Below are positions 1 through 11,718 of a stretch of 64,000 nucleotides of DNA, piece after piece. The position numbers and the translations under genes were made by a program. The notes under the pieces were generated by a model that worked only from the letters and a program-made list of their open reading frames with translations, did not search any database and was not told the DNA's origin. Position 1 is the stretch's first letter, and every line of letters starts with the position of its first letter. Origin of the DNA: Amylostereum areolatum (taxonomy: Eukaryota; Basidiomycota; Agaricomycetes; Russulales; Stereaceae); the NCBI GenBank assembly GCA_012932865.1, contig SAXG01000014.1, positions 456,740 to 520,739 on the forward strand. Reading direction: 5' to 3'.

Positions 1-823
1 ATATCAGGGCGAGGCGAATGTGGACATGGAACAAGACGCGTCCCCAGGATTATTTAAAGATTGTGAACCCCGACGCGTCCTCGACTCAGGCCCAGCGTTC
101 TTTGTGTTTGTTTGGCTGTAGCCTCCACCGTTACGTAATGACCCACGTCCGATCGGAATCGGGGTGAATATGAACTCCAGTCTCCAGATTCCAGACTGGA
201 AGAACCGACCACCATACACAGCCTATATATGCAACGTCAATCCTCGTCGCTGAACCGCAGGCTCGTACTTCAAGCCAAAAGCTCTAGAGATCAGATTCAC
301 GCCTCCGAGGATGTACACACGCAATCTTGAGCGCTGTCGAGATGTCGAGAAACCCCATCCCCCTCGCGAGCTCGCAAGCAATCGACGTCAAGTCATTATG
401 ATTCACCCCAGCGCGCACGCGCGCCGGAGGGCAGAATAAGTAAGGTGGCCACAGCGACGGTCTAGCGCTACATGGAAAACAAAAAAAAACATCGGCTCGA
501 ACACATCGCCCCGCGCAGCAGTCGTGATACACCCGTAAAGTACTTACCGTATACATCCAAAGCAAAACATGTCAGAGGGCGGGAGCAGAGGGGAAAGCGA
601 GACGGAAATCAGGGAGATGCAGGGCGCTCCGCTTGCGGGGCGCGTCAGTCGGGCGAGAGAGCCGGTCAGGAGGGACCCGCGGGGTCCGTCTGGGAAGGAA
701 AGTGGTGCGCGGAGAGGGCGCGGGGTGGGGGGCGAAGTGGGCCCGGGCGGGTGTGCCGTGCGTGCGTGTGTGCGTTGTCGTGTGTCGGGGGGTCGTGAAT
801 CGTGTTGGAACGGGGGCGGAAGC
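1..823. other. Intergenic region, no gene recognised
   Basis: No reading frame here resembles a known protein. The short frames around 470-1260 lie in GC-rich sequence and partly opposite the lyase gene that follows. A (GA)n dinucleotide run occurs at about 940-960, but that is inside the second intron of the lyase gene. A stretch near 298-385 resembles 5686-5770 and is reported separately as a possible duplicated fragment. Confidence 0.5.
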
Positions 824-2156
824 TCAGAGCATCTCCGTCACGGCGACGGAAAAGTCGGAAAAGTACGAGCTCTGGTCCTTGGGCGAGGCCCACTCCGTCT
901 CGTGTCCTGTCGCGCCCATCAGCCCCCGATCTACGACCAGACAGAGAGAGAGAGAGAGAACGCACCACCGAAGAACGTCTGGAACATCATCCCGCGGAAC
1001 AGGTTCCTGCCGTCCTCGTCCGGGCTGAGGATGAGGCCGGTGGCCTTCACCACGCTCTTCCCGTCCGCAAAGACCTCGATCTGGCCGTTGGCCTGCTTCT
1101 CGTCGTTCAGGCGCACGCGCATGCTGACGGCGGACCAGGTGCCGGGGGTGAAGGACCAGGTGCCGCGGCCGATCGAGGACCCGTACGCGTTGTCGCAGTC
1201 CGAGTGCGGGTTCTGCTTGCACTGGTTCTGGTTCGCGGTGTACTTGGTGGGGTTGGGGAGGTAGGTGTAGAGCTCGCCCTGGCCGTCCTCGCGGAACATG
1301 AGGCGCACGGAGAAGCATTTGGCGTCGCGGCGTCCGCCGGAGCAGGAGCGGGCGTCGTCGGCGTCGACGCCGCCGTCTGGAAAAGGGATGAGGATCGGAG
1401 AGGGAAAGGAGAGAAGGGGAAGGGGGAGTACGCACAGAGGCCGAAGAGCTTTCCGCCCATGTTGAAGTCGAAGCCGTCCTCGAACAGGACGTTGTATCCG
1501 AAGGTGACCTCCTTGGCCTTGGTCCAGTCGATCGCGTCCGGGCCGGGGGCGTAGAAGGAGACGCCGCCGTCGTGGCCGTGTCCGAGGGCGACGGAGCCCT
1601 TGGGGTAGGTGGCCTTCATGGCGAGACGGGAGTCGGGGCCGGGGGACTGGACGTAGGGGTGGGCGAGGTCCTTGATCGCGGCGAAGGGCTTGAGGGTCGC
1701 GTCGGAGAGCTTGAGCGCGTCGGGGGCCTCGTTCGCGGTGGTGAAGCTCATCTTCGGCTGGGAGACGGGGAAGAGGGCTCTGAGGGCGGACACGACGGAG
1801 GAAGAGCCGGTGGAAGCGGAGGACGAGGCGGTCTTGGTCTTGGAGGTGGTGGAAGACGAGGAAGCGGCCTTGCTCGCGGCCTCCTGCTTGGGCGTGCTGG
1901 ATGCCTTGGTGGAAGCGGAGGTCGAGGTCGGGGCGGCGGTGGTGGCGGCGGCGACGATCGCGGACGAGGCGGAAGACTTGGACTTGCAGCGCTTGCGCAG
2001 CGCAGAAGGCTCAGCCTCGATGCGCTTGCTGTCGTGGGCGATGGCGGCACGGTTGTGGATGTGGCGGATTTGGTGGTTGGAGCCGGCGAGGGGCGCGGCG
2101 GACGCGCAGAGGGCGAGGACGGCGAACAGGACGGCGAGCAGGGAAAGAGCGTACAT
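824..2156 (-). CDS. Secreted polysaccharide lyase family 14-like protein, copy 1
   Basis: Three exons on the minus strand: 2156-1436, 1376-966 and 906-824, with 59-nt introns at 1435-1377 and 965-907. The start at 2156 opens a hydrophobic signal peptide (MYALSLLAVLFAVLALCASA). A Ser/Thr/Ala-rich linker of about 120 residues follows. The C-terminal domain has the pattern of fungal PL14-like (alginate or glucuronan lyase-like) proteins: HPYVQSPGPDSRLAM, FGYNVLFEDGFDFNMGGKL, a Cys-rich DARSCSGGRRDAKC segment, LYTYLPNP, and a closing FSDFSVAVTEML. By family knowledge these act outside the cell on acidic polysaccharides; the substrate here is not known. The neighbour at 3579-4944 is a clear paralog with both intron positions conserved, so this is a tandem duplication. 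No frame break is seen. Confidence 0.85.
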
Positions 2157-3578
2157 GGTGAAAGAGAGCGGGAGAAAAGGAGACAACGACCGGGAGAGGA
2201 AAAGGGAGGGGGAGGACTGAGGAGGAAAAATAAACTCGAAGACGGGTTTTTGTACCAAAATCTCGGCTTCAGACTTGGCTTGGCGTTCGCGGCTGTGGAG
2301 GCCCATGCCCGTCTTTCCCCTTTTCGGACAATTCCCTACCTTTTGTTCCTCGGCCCTCGCTGCAACTGCAGCAACAATGGACGCCTTTTCATGCAGGGCT
2401 GGAATCCACGACGTCGCGCGCGCTTTTGTCTCCGCATCCGATACTGGTCCTAGACGTCGTGGCCTTTACGATGACGAGAGGCTGGAAAGTCGAAAATCTC
2501 GTCGAAAATTAGAGTCTAGAGACGGCTGTGTCAGGTGTGATGTAGCGCCCATATGGCATGCGATGACAGTGGGATCAGACCGTGCGGAGCTCTCCATGCC
2601 GGTGTAAGCTTGTCGTGTTTTCTGTGAATTTTCCGGGGGGAGGGAGCCGTGAGGTGAGCCGAGAACCACCCCCAACCTGGGAGTATGGGGCTGCCCTCAT
2701 TTGCGGAAAAGAACGTAGACGGTGAGTGAGGTGCATCGACGCCTGCGGCCTGCGTGTGGTTGACCGTTGTTGCTGCCGTCACAGTGAGCGGTGGAGAGAA
2801 ATTGAGAAATAGAGCTTCAGGGATGGCTACCAATTCTGGGTCGGATCAGCGCGATTTTCTATTTGATGCCGATCGCTCCCAATATGGCGTGGAAGAAAGG
2901 TAAATCTGCGAGGATAGTCGTTTCCGTCCCCCGCCCATTCATTGCAATGATCCTTCCCGCCGCCGCTGCTTCGTCAACGGCAGGCGAGTAGGATGCATGT
3001 TCCAGCGAACCCTCGCCACGCGTCGGATCTGCCGCCTCCGCTTTGTGATTGTCACCGAAAGATCACCCTTGGTGCAACTCACGGCACATCCCACAGACGA
3101 CGACGACGACGACGACGAGCTGCAACCCGCCGACCGGGCTCCACACGAGCAGCACATCAGAAGAATAATATTGAAATGTGATCTAGCGATGGGAGGAGTG
3201 GTAAAAAAAAGAAGAACGCGCACTGCGAGCGGCGAACGACACGTCCAAAAGCAAAGAAGAAGAAAAGCATCGGTATCGAGTGAGAGATGAGTCGGGAACA
3301 ACGCGCGGCTCGCCGCGCGCGGAGGAGAACTGGAAGCGCGCCCCGTCAACGCGGCACGTAAAGAGCAGGAATGAGCATGAGCCAGTCAGGGGTTAGGGAA
3401 GGAATGAGCAGGACGGCGTCGAGCGCGTGTAGGGTGGTGAGCGTCGTGTCGTCGAGAGAGGAAGAAAGGGGAATAAGTTATAGATGCGTGCGTGTGGGGA
3501 TGGGGGGAGCTCGAGAATGCGGTTGTGCAGGTCGCGGATCCGTGCCGCGCCGTGCGGGAGGGGCGCGCGTGTGTGCGC
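2157..3578. other. Intergenic region upstream of lyase copy 1
   Basis: This holds the promoter region of the minus-strand lyase. No convincing gene was found. A (GAC)n run with unique flanks at about 3083-3130 matches, in inverted orientation, a segment near 6660-6715 (see findings). Frames on both strands are low-complexity or Arg-rich shadows. Confidence 0.5.
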
Positions 3579-4944
3579 TCAGAAGTGCTTGGTGACGGAG
3601 GCGGAAAAGTCGGAAAAGTAGATGTTCTGGTCGCGGGGCGACGCCCACGAGTCGTCGGAGCCTGTGCAAACACAAGCGTCGGGGTCAGCGCCACGAAGTG
3701 AACGGCCAACGCGCGTCATGCGAGCGCGACGCACCTCCGAAGAAGGTCTGGGCCATGATGCCCTGGGCGCGGGTGGGCGTGTCGGAGTCGCTGTGGGCGA
3801 TGATGAGGCCGTCGACGCTGATCTTGCTCTGGCCGTCGACGAAGAGCTCGATCTGGCCGTTGGCCTGGCCGGCGTCGTTGAGGAGGACGCGCATGGAGAG
3901 CGTGGTCCAGCGGCCGGGGGTGAAGGCGAACGCGCCGCGGCCGACGGAGGCGCCGAACTCGTCGTTGCACTCGGACTGGGGCGCGACGTCGCAGAGTTTC
4001 TTGTTCGCGCTGAAGGCGGAGGAGACGTCCGGGTTCGGGAGGTAGGTGTAGAACTCGCCCTTGCCGTCGGTGCGCCACATGAGGCGGACGGAGGCGCAGT
4101 CGGTGCGGCGGGAGCCTCCTGAGCAGCTCTGGGCATCCTCGGCGTTCTGGCCAAAGTCTAGGGGAAGGCGTGGATGAGCGTCGTGGGGCGAAGAGATGGA
4201 AAAAAGCAACGGACAGAGACCGGGGAGCTTCCCGCCCTTGTTGAACGCAAAGTCGTGGTCGAACAAGATGGAGTAGCCGAAGGTCATCTCCTTCGCGTTG
4301 GACCAGTCCTCGGTCGCGCCCTGGCCGTACCAGGACATGCCGCCGAGGACGCCCTTGTTGAGCCCCCAGGCGCCCGCGTCGAAGTGGGCGCGCATGGCGA
4401 GGCGGGAGTCGGCGCCGGGCGTCTGCACGTAGGGGTGCGCGAGGGCCTTGAGGTTGCTCTGGATCTTGAGGGTGGTGTCGGTGAGCGGGAGGGCGTCGTC
4501 GGCGCCGTCGACGGTCGTCCACGCGTCGGAGGACTGGGTGACGGGGAAGAGCGCCTTGAGGAGGCCGGTGAGGCTGGAGGTGCTGGAGGAGGAGCTGGAG
4601 CTGGAGGAGGATGCCTTGGGCGCGGACGTGGAGGCGGCGGTGGACGAGGCTTTCTTGGCGGAGGAGGACGAGGCCGAGGCCGATGCGGACGAGGCTACAG
4701 AAGCGAGGTTCGTCGCGGCGGAGACGTGGACGGAGGTGGCGAGGGGGGTGGTGGATGCGACCGCCGAGGAAGTGGCATTGGCAGGGAGGCTGGGCGGGTG
4801 GGACCTGCACTTGCGCGAAGAGCCGTCCCGACGAACGGCGCGGGCGATGTTGCGTCCGTTGTGGCGCGACGGGCGGTGGCTGCTTGCCTCCGAGAGCGAG
4901 GCGAGGGCGAGGAGGGCGGCGATGAAAAGTGACGAGGAAACCAT
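3579..4944 (-). CDS. Secreted polysaccharide lyase family 14-like protein, copy 2
   Basis: Three exons: 4944-4215, 4157-3735 and 3661-3579, with introns at 4214-4158 (57 nt) and 3734-3662 (73 nt). The first is interrupted at the same GL|Y codon and the second in the same GG codon as in copy 1, which shows common descent. The protein starts MVSSSLFIAALLALASLSEA (signal peptide). A linker very rich in Ser and Ala includes a run of about ten Ser near residue 115. The lyase domain follows, with HPYVQTPGADSRLAM, FGYSILFDHDFAFNKGGKL, AQSCSGGSRRTDC, FYTYLPNP, GQANGQIELFVDG and terminal FSDFSASVTKHF. The linker and the cysteine pattern differ from copy 1, so the copies are well diverged. Likely secreted and acting on an acidic polysaccharide; the substrate is inferred only from the family. 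Confidence 0.85.
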
Positions 4945-6968
4945 GTCGAGAATGAAGGAAAGACTGACGGTGGGTGTTCGGAGGAGGAGGAGGAGGGGAA
5001 TGAACGTGCCCTTGAAGGGAGAAAGAAGAAAGAGTCCAAAGGGACAAAAGGAAAAGTTCAGCGGTGCATGCCCGTGTGCGTGCGGTGTTTCTTCTCCACC
5101 TTCAGGTCGGGGGTCTCGACCTCTCCCCCTGGAGACCGTCCGTGGACCGTCGTTACGTACCGCGGCTTACCCCAAAGGGAGAATCCTGACGTGAAATAAC
5201 CAAGTCTAAAAGCCTGCATCACCTGAAGTCGGAGTCGACGCTGGTTCCGATAAACGGTGAGGGGCATTACAGCGCTGTTGCAGAAGAATGGTGGCAGGCG
5301 AGGACGAGCAGGGATTATTGATTCTTTTACTTAGTTACATCTATTTATTTAATGGCCGGCCGGCATGCACCAGCTTCACAAGTAATGAGAAATATCCCTC
5401 GACCACTCTGACCTAGCGCCTCCCAGTACCCGCAGCTGAGCGCTGAACGTCGAAGAAACGAAACTAAGCCAAGGGAGCGGGAGAGGGTCAGTGGATTGAC
5501 TTAGGGGACGCCACGGCGGAGACGAGCTTCGAGTCTGGAAACAAACGATTGAGAGCGTCGAGCGTTAGCCAGTTGATTCTTGGAACGGGAATTCTATGTA
5601 GCCTGCTGTTGACGAGGCAGCTGGCAGCGATGCAAAGGCGCACGCGGAACCGAAGCGACAATAATCCTTACCTTTCCGGCATCACATACACAACCTTGAG
5701 CACTGTCTAGGTGTCGAGAAACAAACTCCATCCCTCCCCAGCCCTGGCCGATTCGCCAGCTCGTCGCGGACCACATCAACCTGGAACTGAACTGCAAGCA
5801 TTGCCCCGAAAGACCGTATGGATGGCATTTCAGGGGGTGACTGCTGGCTGTGGCAACCACTGCCAGAGCCCTCCGAGAGAGGTCCCAGACCGCGGTCATA
5901 CGCGGGGTCCAGGTCATCCTGCAGCGATGCATCGTCAGTCCGGGACGAAGTCAGGACATGAGGAGAGGGGAACTAACATTTTTGAGCGAGTAGAGTTGGG
6001 CCCCGCGCCTCGCGCATCGTCCCGATCGATGCCCGTGTCCTTCAGCGCGTTGGCCTTTCTAGACGGGCCAGTTTGATGTGATGGGCATGTGTAGCGGTGT
6101 CTGCAGCAAGCCGCGCTGCGATGGAGCACCACAAGAAACCTCCTTCCCAAATGAGGTGGCAGATGTGGGCTAGTCATCGGGCGAGGAGTCGCAACCAACA
6201 CCGACACCGAAAGCGCGACCGTCGGTGTAGCATGGACCATCCAGCTTGAAACTTCATAGGTTGGGCATGGAAATGCATCTGGTTGTCCGCGTTTTCTGTG
6301 AACGAGGTTTCCGCGTCGACGCATAACAATGAGGCCCGAGGCCCTGACAAGCTCTGTGCGTGGGCAGCGAGGATCGTAGGGCGCTGGTCTGGGAACGGTA
6401 CGGCGGAGAAGATGTGGATGGATTCTCCCTCACGAACTTGCGCCTCCGACCATAGGTGCCACGGACGGGTGGGTTTCAGCCAGTAGCATGCGACGCTCGG
6501 CAGGCAAGTGCATCCTGGCGCATGGGTCGAGAGGTCTCCCGCATGATTCCAATGCTACAAGAGAGCTGAAGCACTGCGGGATTTGAAAACGGGGGATGGC
6601 CGTGAGCGGAACGGGAAGACGAGCCTCGCCTTTACGCCGTGAACAGGGGGAGCACGTACGGTTGCAGCTCGTCGTCGTCGTCGTCGTCGTCGTCTTCGTC
6701 GTCTGTGGGATGCCCTGTAAGTTGGGCCGCGGGCGATTGTCTGGAGGAACAGGCAACAGCAACCTGGACTTCGTGTAGGTGTAGGTAAGTAAGTACTTAC
6801 CGGCGGCGGGCATTTGTTACTGTTGAGCAATTACGTAGATACGTAATCCGAACGCTAATCGTCGATTACTCCACGTGGCCTGACGCGTGAAGGTCACATT
6901 GTATTCGTTAGTCCTTGTCCTTCCTTCCCACTTCCTCGTCCTGTACTCTACACTCATACACTCAAACG
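4945..6968. other. Long intergenic region
   Basis: About 2 kb without a recognisable gene. It contains the promoter of lyase copy 2, a fragment at about 5686-5770 that resembles 298-385, and a (GTC)n run near 6669-6703. On the minus strand the pieces around 5640-5930 and 6660-6720 have splice-like edges (gtaagg near 5666; cttacag before the run), so decayed exons are possible, but no family is recognisable. Confidence 0.45.
6669..6703. repeat. Trinucleotide (GTC)n run
   Basis: About eleven near-perfect GTC units with one TTC interruption. Unique flanks on both sides match the flanks of a (GAC)n run at 3096-3118 in the opposite orientation, so the two are related by more than the simple repeat. 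Confidence 0.8.
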
Positions 6969-8299
6969 ATGGCCGTCCACAACGCTACCTCGCAGTTCCG
7001 GGATCTGGTGGCAGAAAAGCAGAAAGAGCTCCCGGAGTCGAAACGTCGGAAGCTGAACAGACCGTCGCGGCGCACACCCGGGGAAGGCGCGAGCCCCCTC
7101 ATGCGGGAGTACATGCGGGAGGCGTACACCATCGTGCGTCCCCACCGCTCCCCCGCTCCGGCTCCCCCCCGCTCTTCTAACGCAAGGCGCGGCCCTCCAG
7201 CTGAACCACATCAACACCCTCACCCGCATGCTCGCGAGCATCCGCAGGCCGTATCTGGACGTGCACGCGCGCCGCGGAGCGTCGTCGACGTGTCCGATCT
7301 CGAACGGGCGTGGGCGGACGTGCGCCATTTGAGCAACGAGGAGCGCGATCAGATCGACATGCAGGCGCGGGTCATCCTCTCGCGCTGCGCGGACCGAGTG
7401 AAAGACATGGAGGCCGTCGAAAAGCGTGCGTGTGTCCCCGCTTCCTCGTTCCGACCCCCTTCCAGGAAGCCCGCTGATGCGCTCGCTGGTGCTTTTTTTG
7501 TTTCTGTTTTTGTTGTTGCGGGATAGGTCGCGCGGAGCTCGTCGCGAAAGAGACGCACCCGCTGCTCCGCCTCCTCCCCGCACGCCTGAAGCACGACAGC
7601 GCCTCCGCCGCCTCCGACTTCGTCGCCGCCCACAGCTCCGGCGTGACGTGGTACCTCACCCGCCGTCTCGCCGAGGTCGGCCAGCGCCAGCGGGACATGC
7701 AGGAGGAGCGCGTGAGGCGCCAGACGGAGCGCACCAGGACGCTCGGATCGGGGGCCGCGCGCGAGGCGGCGCACATGGGCCTCGCCGAAGCGTCGTCCGG
7801 GGCGGAGAGCTTCGAGAGGGGGGCGGAGGGCGGGCCGTCGGGCTGGCTCGGCAACGCGTCGTCGTTGGCGTCGAGCTGGGCGTCCACCCTCGGCGGCGCG
7901 TCCGCGCCCGCGGGCCTCCCCCCGTCGGAGTACGACGAGCTGTCGTCCGACGAGGACGACGTGGACGACGTCGAGCTCAGCGCGTCCCAGATCCAGCAGT
8001 TCGAGGCGGAAAACGCGCAGATCCTGCGCTCGGTCGAGGACACCCTGGCGTCGGTGCAGCAGGCCGAGGCGCGCCTGCTCGAGATCGGCGAGCTGCAGAT
8101 GGAGCTGGTGGCGCAGCTGACGCGGCAGACGGAGGTGACGGACCAGCTTTACGAGGACGCGATCGCGAGCAGCGAGTACGTCGAGAAGGGGAACGTGCAG
8201 CTGCGAGAGGCGAGGCGGCGGGCGAGGGACGGGAGGATGTGGATCTTGCTCTTTCTCATCGGGGCCAGTTTGTCCCTGCTCTTCCTGCATTACTACTGA
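6969..8299 (+). CDS. UFE1: Qa-SNARE of the Ufe1/syntaxin-18 type
   Basis: ER Qa-SNARE acting in retrograde Golgi-to-ER vesicle fusion (family knowledge). Exon 1 (6969-7133) encodes the N-terminal SNARE-complex motif ATSQFRDLVAEKQKELP and MREYMREAYTI. Exon 2 starts at 7201 (LNHINTLTRMLASIRRPYLDV) and ends at 7425 after ERDQIDMQARVILSRCADRVKDME. Exon 3 is 7527-8299. The SNARE coil IGELQMELVAQLTRQTEVTD, with the central-layer Gln, is followed by a tail anchor (WILLFLIGASLSLLFLHYY) at the C terminus, as in syntaxin-18. Oddity: the frame of LNHINTL does not match that of SVVDVSDLERAWADV, so one base is missing or two are extra around 7262-7290. An alternative GT-AG intron at 7251-7337 would restore the frame but would delete conserved residues. 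Confidence 0.8.
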
Positions 8300-8530
8300 T
8301 TTTTTCTTCTTCGCGCGTTTGTCCTGTATTTACTTTGGATCTGCGTTGCTCATCGTATATGCTTTTCTCATCTCTGCGCGGGTGTGGCTTCGGGGTGGGC
8401 GAATGGGTGGGGACGTTTATTTTAAATATTTATTTTTCGACGACGCATCACGTGACATGGGGCTCCGTTTGCGAGAATCGGAAACTTCGAAATTATCTAC
8501 TTACTTACATACCCAACGCCCCCGCTCGCC

Positions 8531-9537
8531 ATGCCCGCCGTCGCCTCCTCCTCTGCCCTCCCGAAGGACAAAAAGACCAAGTCGAAAACGAAGGAAAAGG
8601 GCTCCTCGAAAGAAAAGCGCCCCAAGGACAAAGCCTCCGTCCAGGAGAAGACGGTGGACGCCCGCAACGAGGGCACCGATCTCAGCCTGGCGTACCAGCC
8701 TCCGTCCGGGGCCGTCGTCGCGGACTACGACGTCGAGTTCGGCGAGTTCGACTACGACGCGGTCAAGGACGACCCCGACGCGGAACTGTGGCTCGTGCGC
8801 GTGCCCGCCAACGTGCGTCCGCCCTTTCCCCTTTTCTATCCGGAAGAAGCTCACGCGGAAGCCGGTGTCGTGCGGTGTGCGCCCGTGTGCTGTGAAGGTG
8901 AAGCCAAAGCACTTGGAGAACGTCCGGATAGCGCTGCCTGCGTCGTCGAGGGCGACGACGCGTGTGGGGCTCGTGCCGCGCGCGCAGATGACGTTCGACG
9001 TCTGGGCCTCGAGTCGGGGGCGCGAGGCGGACGGGGGGGACGACGAGGGCACGGGCGGAGGCGGCGACGAGCTGTCGACGCTGTCCGTCCTGCTCCCCCG
9101 AGAGAAAAAGGGCGGGAAGCTCTACATAGGTCCGCTCCGCTCCCCCCCCCCCCCCTTTCCATCGCTCTCCCTGCTGAATCTCCATCGCGTTCAAAGCACC
9201 GAAACCTGTCACCCGGCACCTGGTCGTCGCCGCCCAGCCCGCCCGCCCGTCGACCGACGCGCCCCCGCAGATCTATCAGAACCCACCACGCCAGGCGTAC
9301 CCTCTGGACGTGCTCACGCATTGCTTCATACCGTACGGGAGCGGCGGGAAGGAAAAGGAGAAGGACAAGGAGATCGTGGATGTGGATGCGATGGACGTGG
9401 ACGCTGCGTCAAAGGCGGACGAGCAGGCGAGCGCGAAGCAGAGGGAGGAGAAGGGGAAGAAGCGCAAGGTGGAGGCCGACGCGGACGTCTCGCCGAAGGT
9501 GAAAAAGGCGACGAAGAGGGTGAAAACGGTTGGATGA
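8531..9537 (+). CDS. RPA34: DNA-directed RNA polymerase I subunit RPA34-like
   Basis: Three exons: 8531-8812, 8898-9129 and 9197-9537, joined without frame breaks. The protein has a Lys/Ser-rich basic N terminus, then AYQPPSG and ELWLVRVPANV, a beta-rich middle (VKPKHLENVRIALPAS, STLSVLLPREKKGGKLYI), and a Lys-rich, acidic-patched C-terminal tail (KKRKVEADADVSPKVKKATKR). This layout, about 235 residues, fits the RPA34.5 family. That family heterodimerises with RPA49 in Pol I and resembles the TFIIF-beta dimerisation module (family knowledge). The assignment rests on the WLVRVP signature and the tail. The next best guess is another nucleolar basic protein. Confidence 0.6.
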
Positions 9538-9766
9538 CCGCAACGTGCCAACCCGCCTCGCTGAACTCTCGAATGTTCACCCACGTTATCGATCGTCACA
9601 CATGCACCCTCCCCCTGCCGCATCCTTTCGCGGGCGTGCGTGCGAATCTCATGACAGGCGACGAGATGAGACGCGATCGTATTATCCGGGGCGTATATGC
9701 AGGTTATGAGTACGTGAGCGGTATAAGTTACGGATGTGTACACAAAGCGACAGCGAGAGAGCATGA

Positions 9767-11718
9767 TCATGACGCGTTCGCCCGCAGATGGATGCCGATG
9801 AGGCCAGCGAACTCGAAACACGAGACGAGGAGGACCTGCCCGACCAGGTCCATGAGCGCAGAGTGGATTGGGAGCGCATACATGTCGGGGTCGAGCTTGC
9901 GTGTCCAGAGGAAGGTCGTAAGGACCCGGGCGACGAGGAGCGAGATCGCGATCTGGAAGCGAGCTCAGCGGGGATACGATGGTGAGAGGCGAAGGGCTTA
10001 CGGCCAAGCAGAGGAATATCAAGGCCAGCGCTGCGAAGACGAAGGGTGTTTGTAGCCAGCCTAAGGCCCACGACGTGCTCAGGAAGACGATCTCCACGGG
10101 GATGGCGACGAGAAAGAGGGTCAGCATGACCAAGCGTGGACTCGGCCCGTGGGATCTGGGAGGGAAGAGCGTCATTTCCGAGTCGGTGGGGTGAATATGG
10201 GTCACGGTGGAAGCCGCTGCATGAAGGGAAGGTAGAGAGACGCGAGACTGAGGATGGACCCTGTGCCTCCGGGAAGACCTGAGGGCAAGAAATCGTCAGC
10301 ACGCGAGTTGACTGGATGACAAAACCGGCTCGCACCTCCTATGGCGATCGCAAGCTGGGCATAGCCTTCATACCGGCTCACGAACACGTCGAGCACGATC
10401 CCGGACGCGCTGGTGATGACCATGGCTCCAAAGAGGGGCAGCCAGCCTTCGGTCAGAAGATGGCTGATGTGAGCATTACGTCGGGTGACGATCGCGCATC
10501 CGACGGCAGAGAGGACGAGGACGAGGATGACGACGATCGGCAACGGCGTCCTTGCGACTCCGATGAGGACGTTGGAAACAAGACCGAACAGGGCCAAGGT
10601 GACGAGATCGCCCAGGCAGGCGGCGACGGGTGGTGCGATGTTGTCTGCGCATTGGGTAAGCCCTAGATCACCGCGACCCACGAAGGGAGAGGGCGTACCT
10701 GGATCTCTCCCGAGTTTACGGCAGAGGACGACGAGGGCGCACATGAAGGTCCCTAAAAGTAGGGCCGACAAGCAAGTGGCCGACATGGCGCTCGACGCGA
10801 CCGTGACGAACCTTCCAGGCGTCAGCGAGCGCCAGGGTTTCCGACATCGAGGACAACGCACTCGCGGAATCCGGATTGGAGGTGGCCGGTCGGAGGTCGA
10901 ACGGGTCGGGCGGCGCCATAGCGGGGGGTGGGATGGACGGCCAACCTCCCGATGAGCTCGGGGGTGGAACGCGGGGGGTTCTTCTGCAGCCCCGGGGACG
11001 ATCAACCCCAGGATAAAGGAGAAACACGAGGCGACGAAGGACACGAGGGCGGCCTGGACCTGGAGGAGCGCGAGGTTTCCGAGCACGATGGCGGTGCGGG
11101 TGGAGGGCGCGTCGAGGTCGCCCATGTTGGCGGCGGTGCCGAGGCGGGCGGAAAGGTTCATCTCGAGGTTGCCTTTGAGGTTGAGCATGACGGGGATGAT
11201 CATGATGAGCTCGTTGACGTCGAGCATGGCGTTCGAGTGCTGCGGCGTGGGCGGCGTGGGCGGGTGAGGGCAAGGACGGGACGGTCGAGCGGGGCGGGGA
11301 CGCTTACGGTGACTTTGTCGAGCAACCTCGCCGGTGAACATGAGGCCGAGCGTGGTGAGCAGCAGAGTGGGCAATGTCTAACCATCCGGATTTGAGAACT
11401 CGGACACGTTGCGCAGGAGTACCACACATATAAGAACTCACTTCTGCGACGATTCCACGCGCCTGTGCCCACTTGCTCACCTCCTCCCTTGTGCCTCTTC
11501 GGCCCCCACTCTCGCCCGTGGTCAGAGTTCAGCAACGCTCTCTCGCCCTCGTCGAACACGCTGTCCGAATCCTCGTCCTCCTCCATGTTCTCCACGAATC
11601 GACGGCCGTTGCGCAGGTCCGGGTTCGGTGTCACGGCGATTTCCTCCAGGCGGGACATCTCGATGTCGTCGTCCTCGAAGCTCTCCGTCGAGGAGGCGGA
11701 CGACGGTGTGTGGGACAT
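9767..11718 (-). CDS. SLC41/MgtE-type divalent cation (Mg2+) transporter, with several frame breaks
   Basis: Start 11718 (MSHTPSSAS, acidic N terminus). Later exons carry the SLC41/MgtE signatures: TLPTLLLTTLGLMFTGE, IMIIPVMLNLKGNLEMNLSA with RLGTAANMGDLD, DNIAPPVAACLGDLVTLALF, GWLPLFGAMVITSASGIVLD, GLPGGTGSIL, and a last exon 9952-9767 with DPDMYALPIHSALMDLVGQ. Introns visible include 10698-10645, a 3' one of 49 nt at 10001-9953, and one with a GTAAGC donor after LLDKVT. Family role: membrane Mg2+ transport. The coding frame jumps by one extra base at four places inside conserved segments: near 11485, 11326, 10249 and 10230. As written no continuous product can be made, so this is either a decayed gene or a sequence with insertion errors. 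All splice sites remain intact. It is divergent from ADA3 across about 390 bp. Confidence 0.8.

Noticed and set aside
1572..2453. Gly/Arg-rich ORFs of 180-290 residues opposite the lyase gene
   Set aside because: Shadows of the GC-rich, Ser/Ala-coding minus-strand exon; low complexity and no start context or splice logic.
3716..5047. 443-residue His/Arg/Pro-rich frame overlapping lyase copy 2
   Set aside because: Alternative frame of the same GC-rich exon; composition typical of out-of-frame translation.
7251..7337. 87-nt GT-AG intron that would restore the UFE1 frame
   Set aside because: It would remove residues matching the conserved YLxV...LSNEERDQID region; a sequence indel is more likely, though RNA could decide.
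9276..10205. 309-residue continuous minus-strand ORF containing transporter helices
   Set aside because: Only its first third is the SLC41 C-terminal exon; the rest reads through an intron and past the true last exon, so it is not a separate gene.
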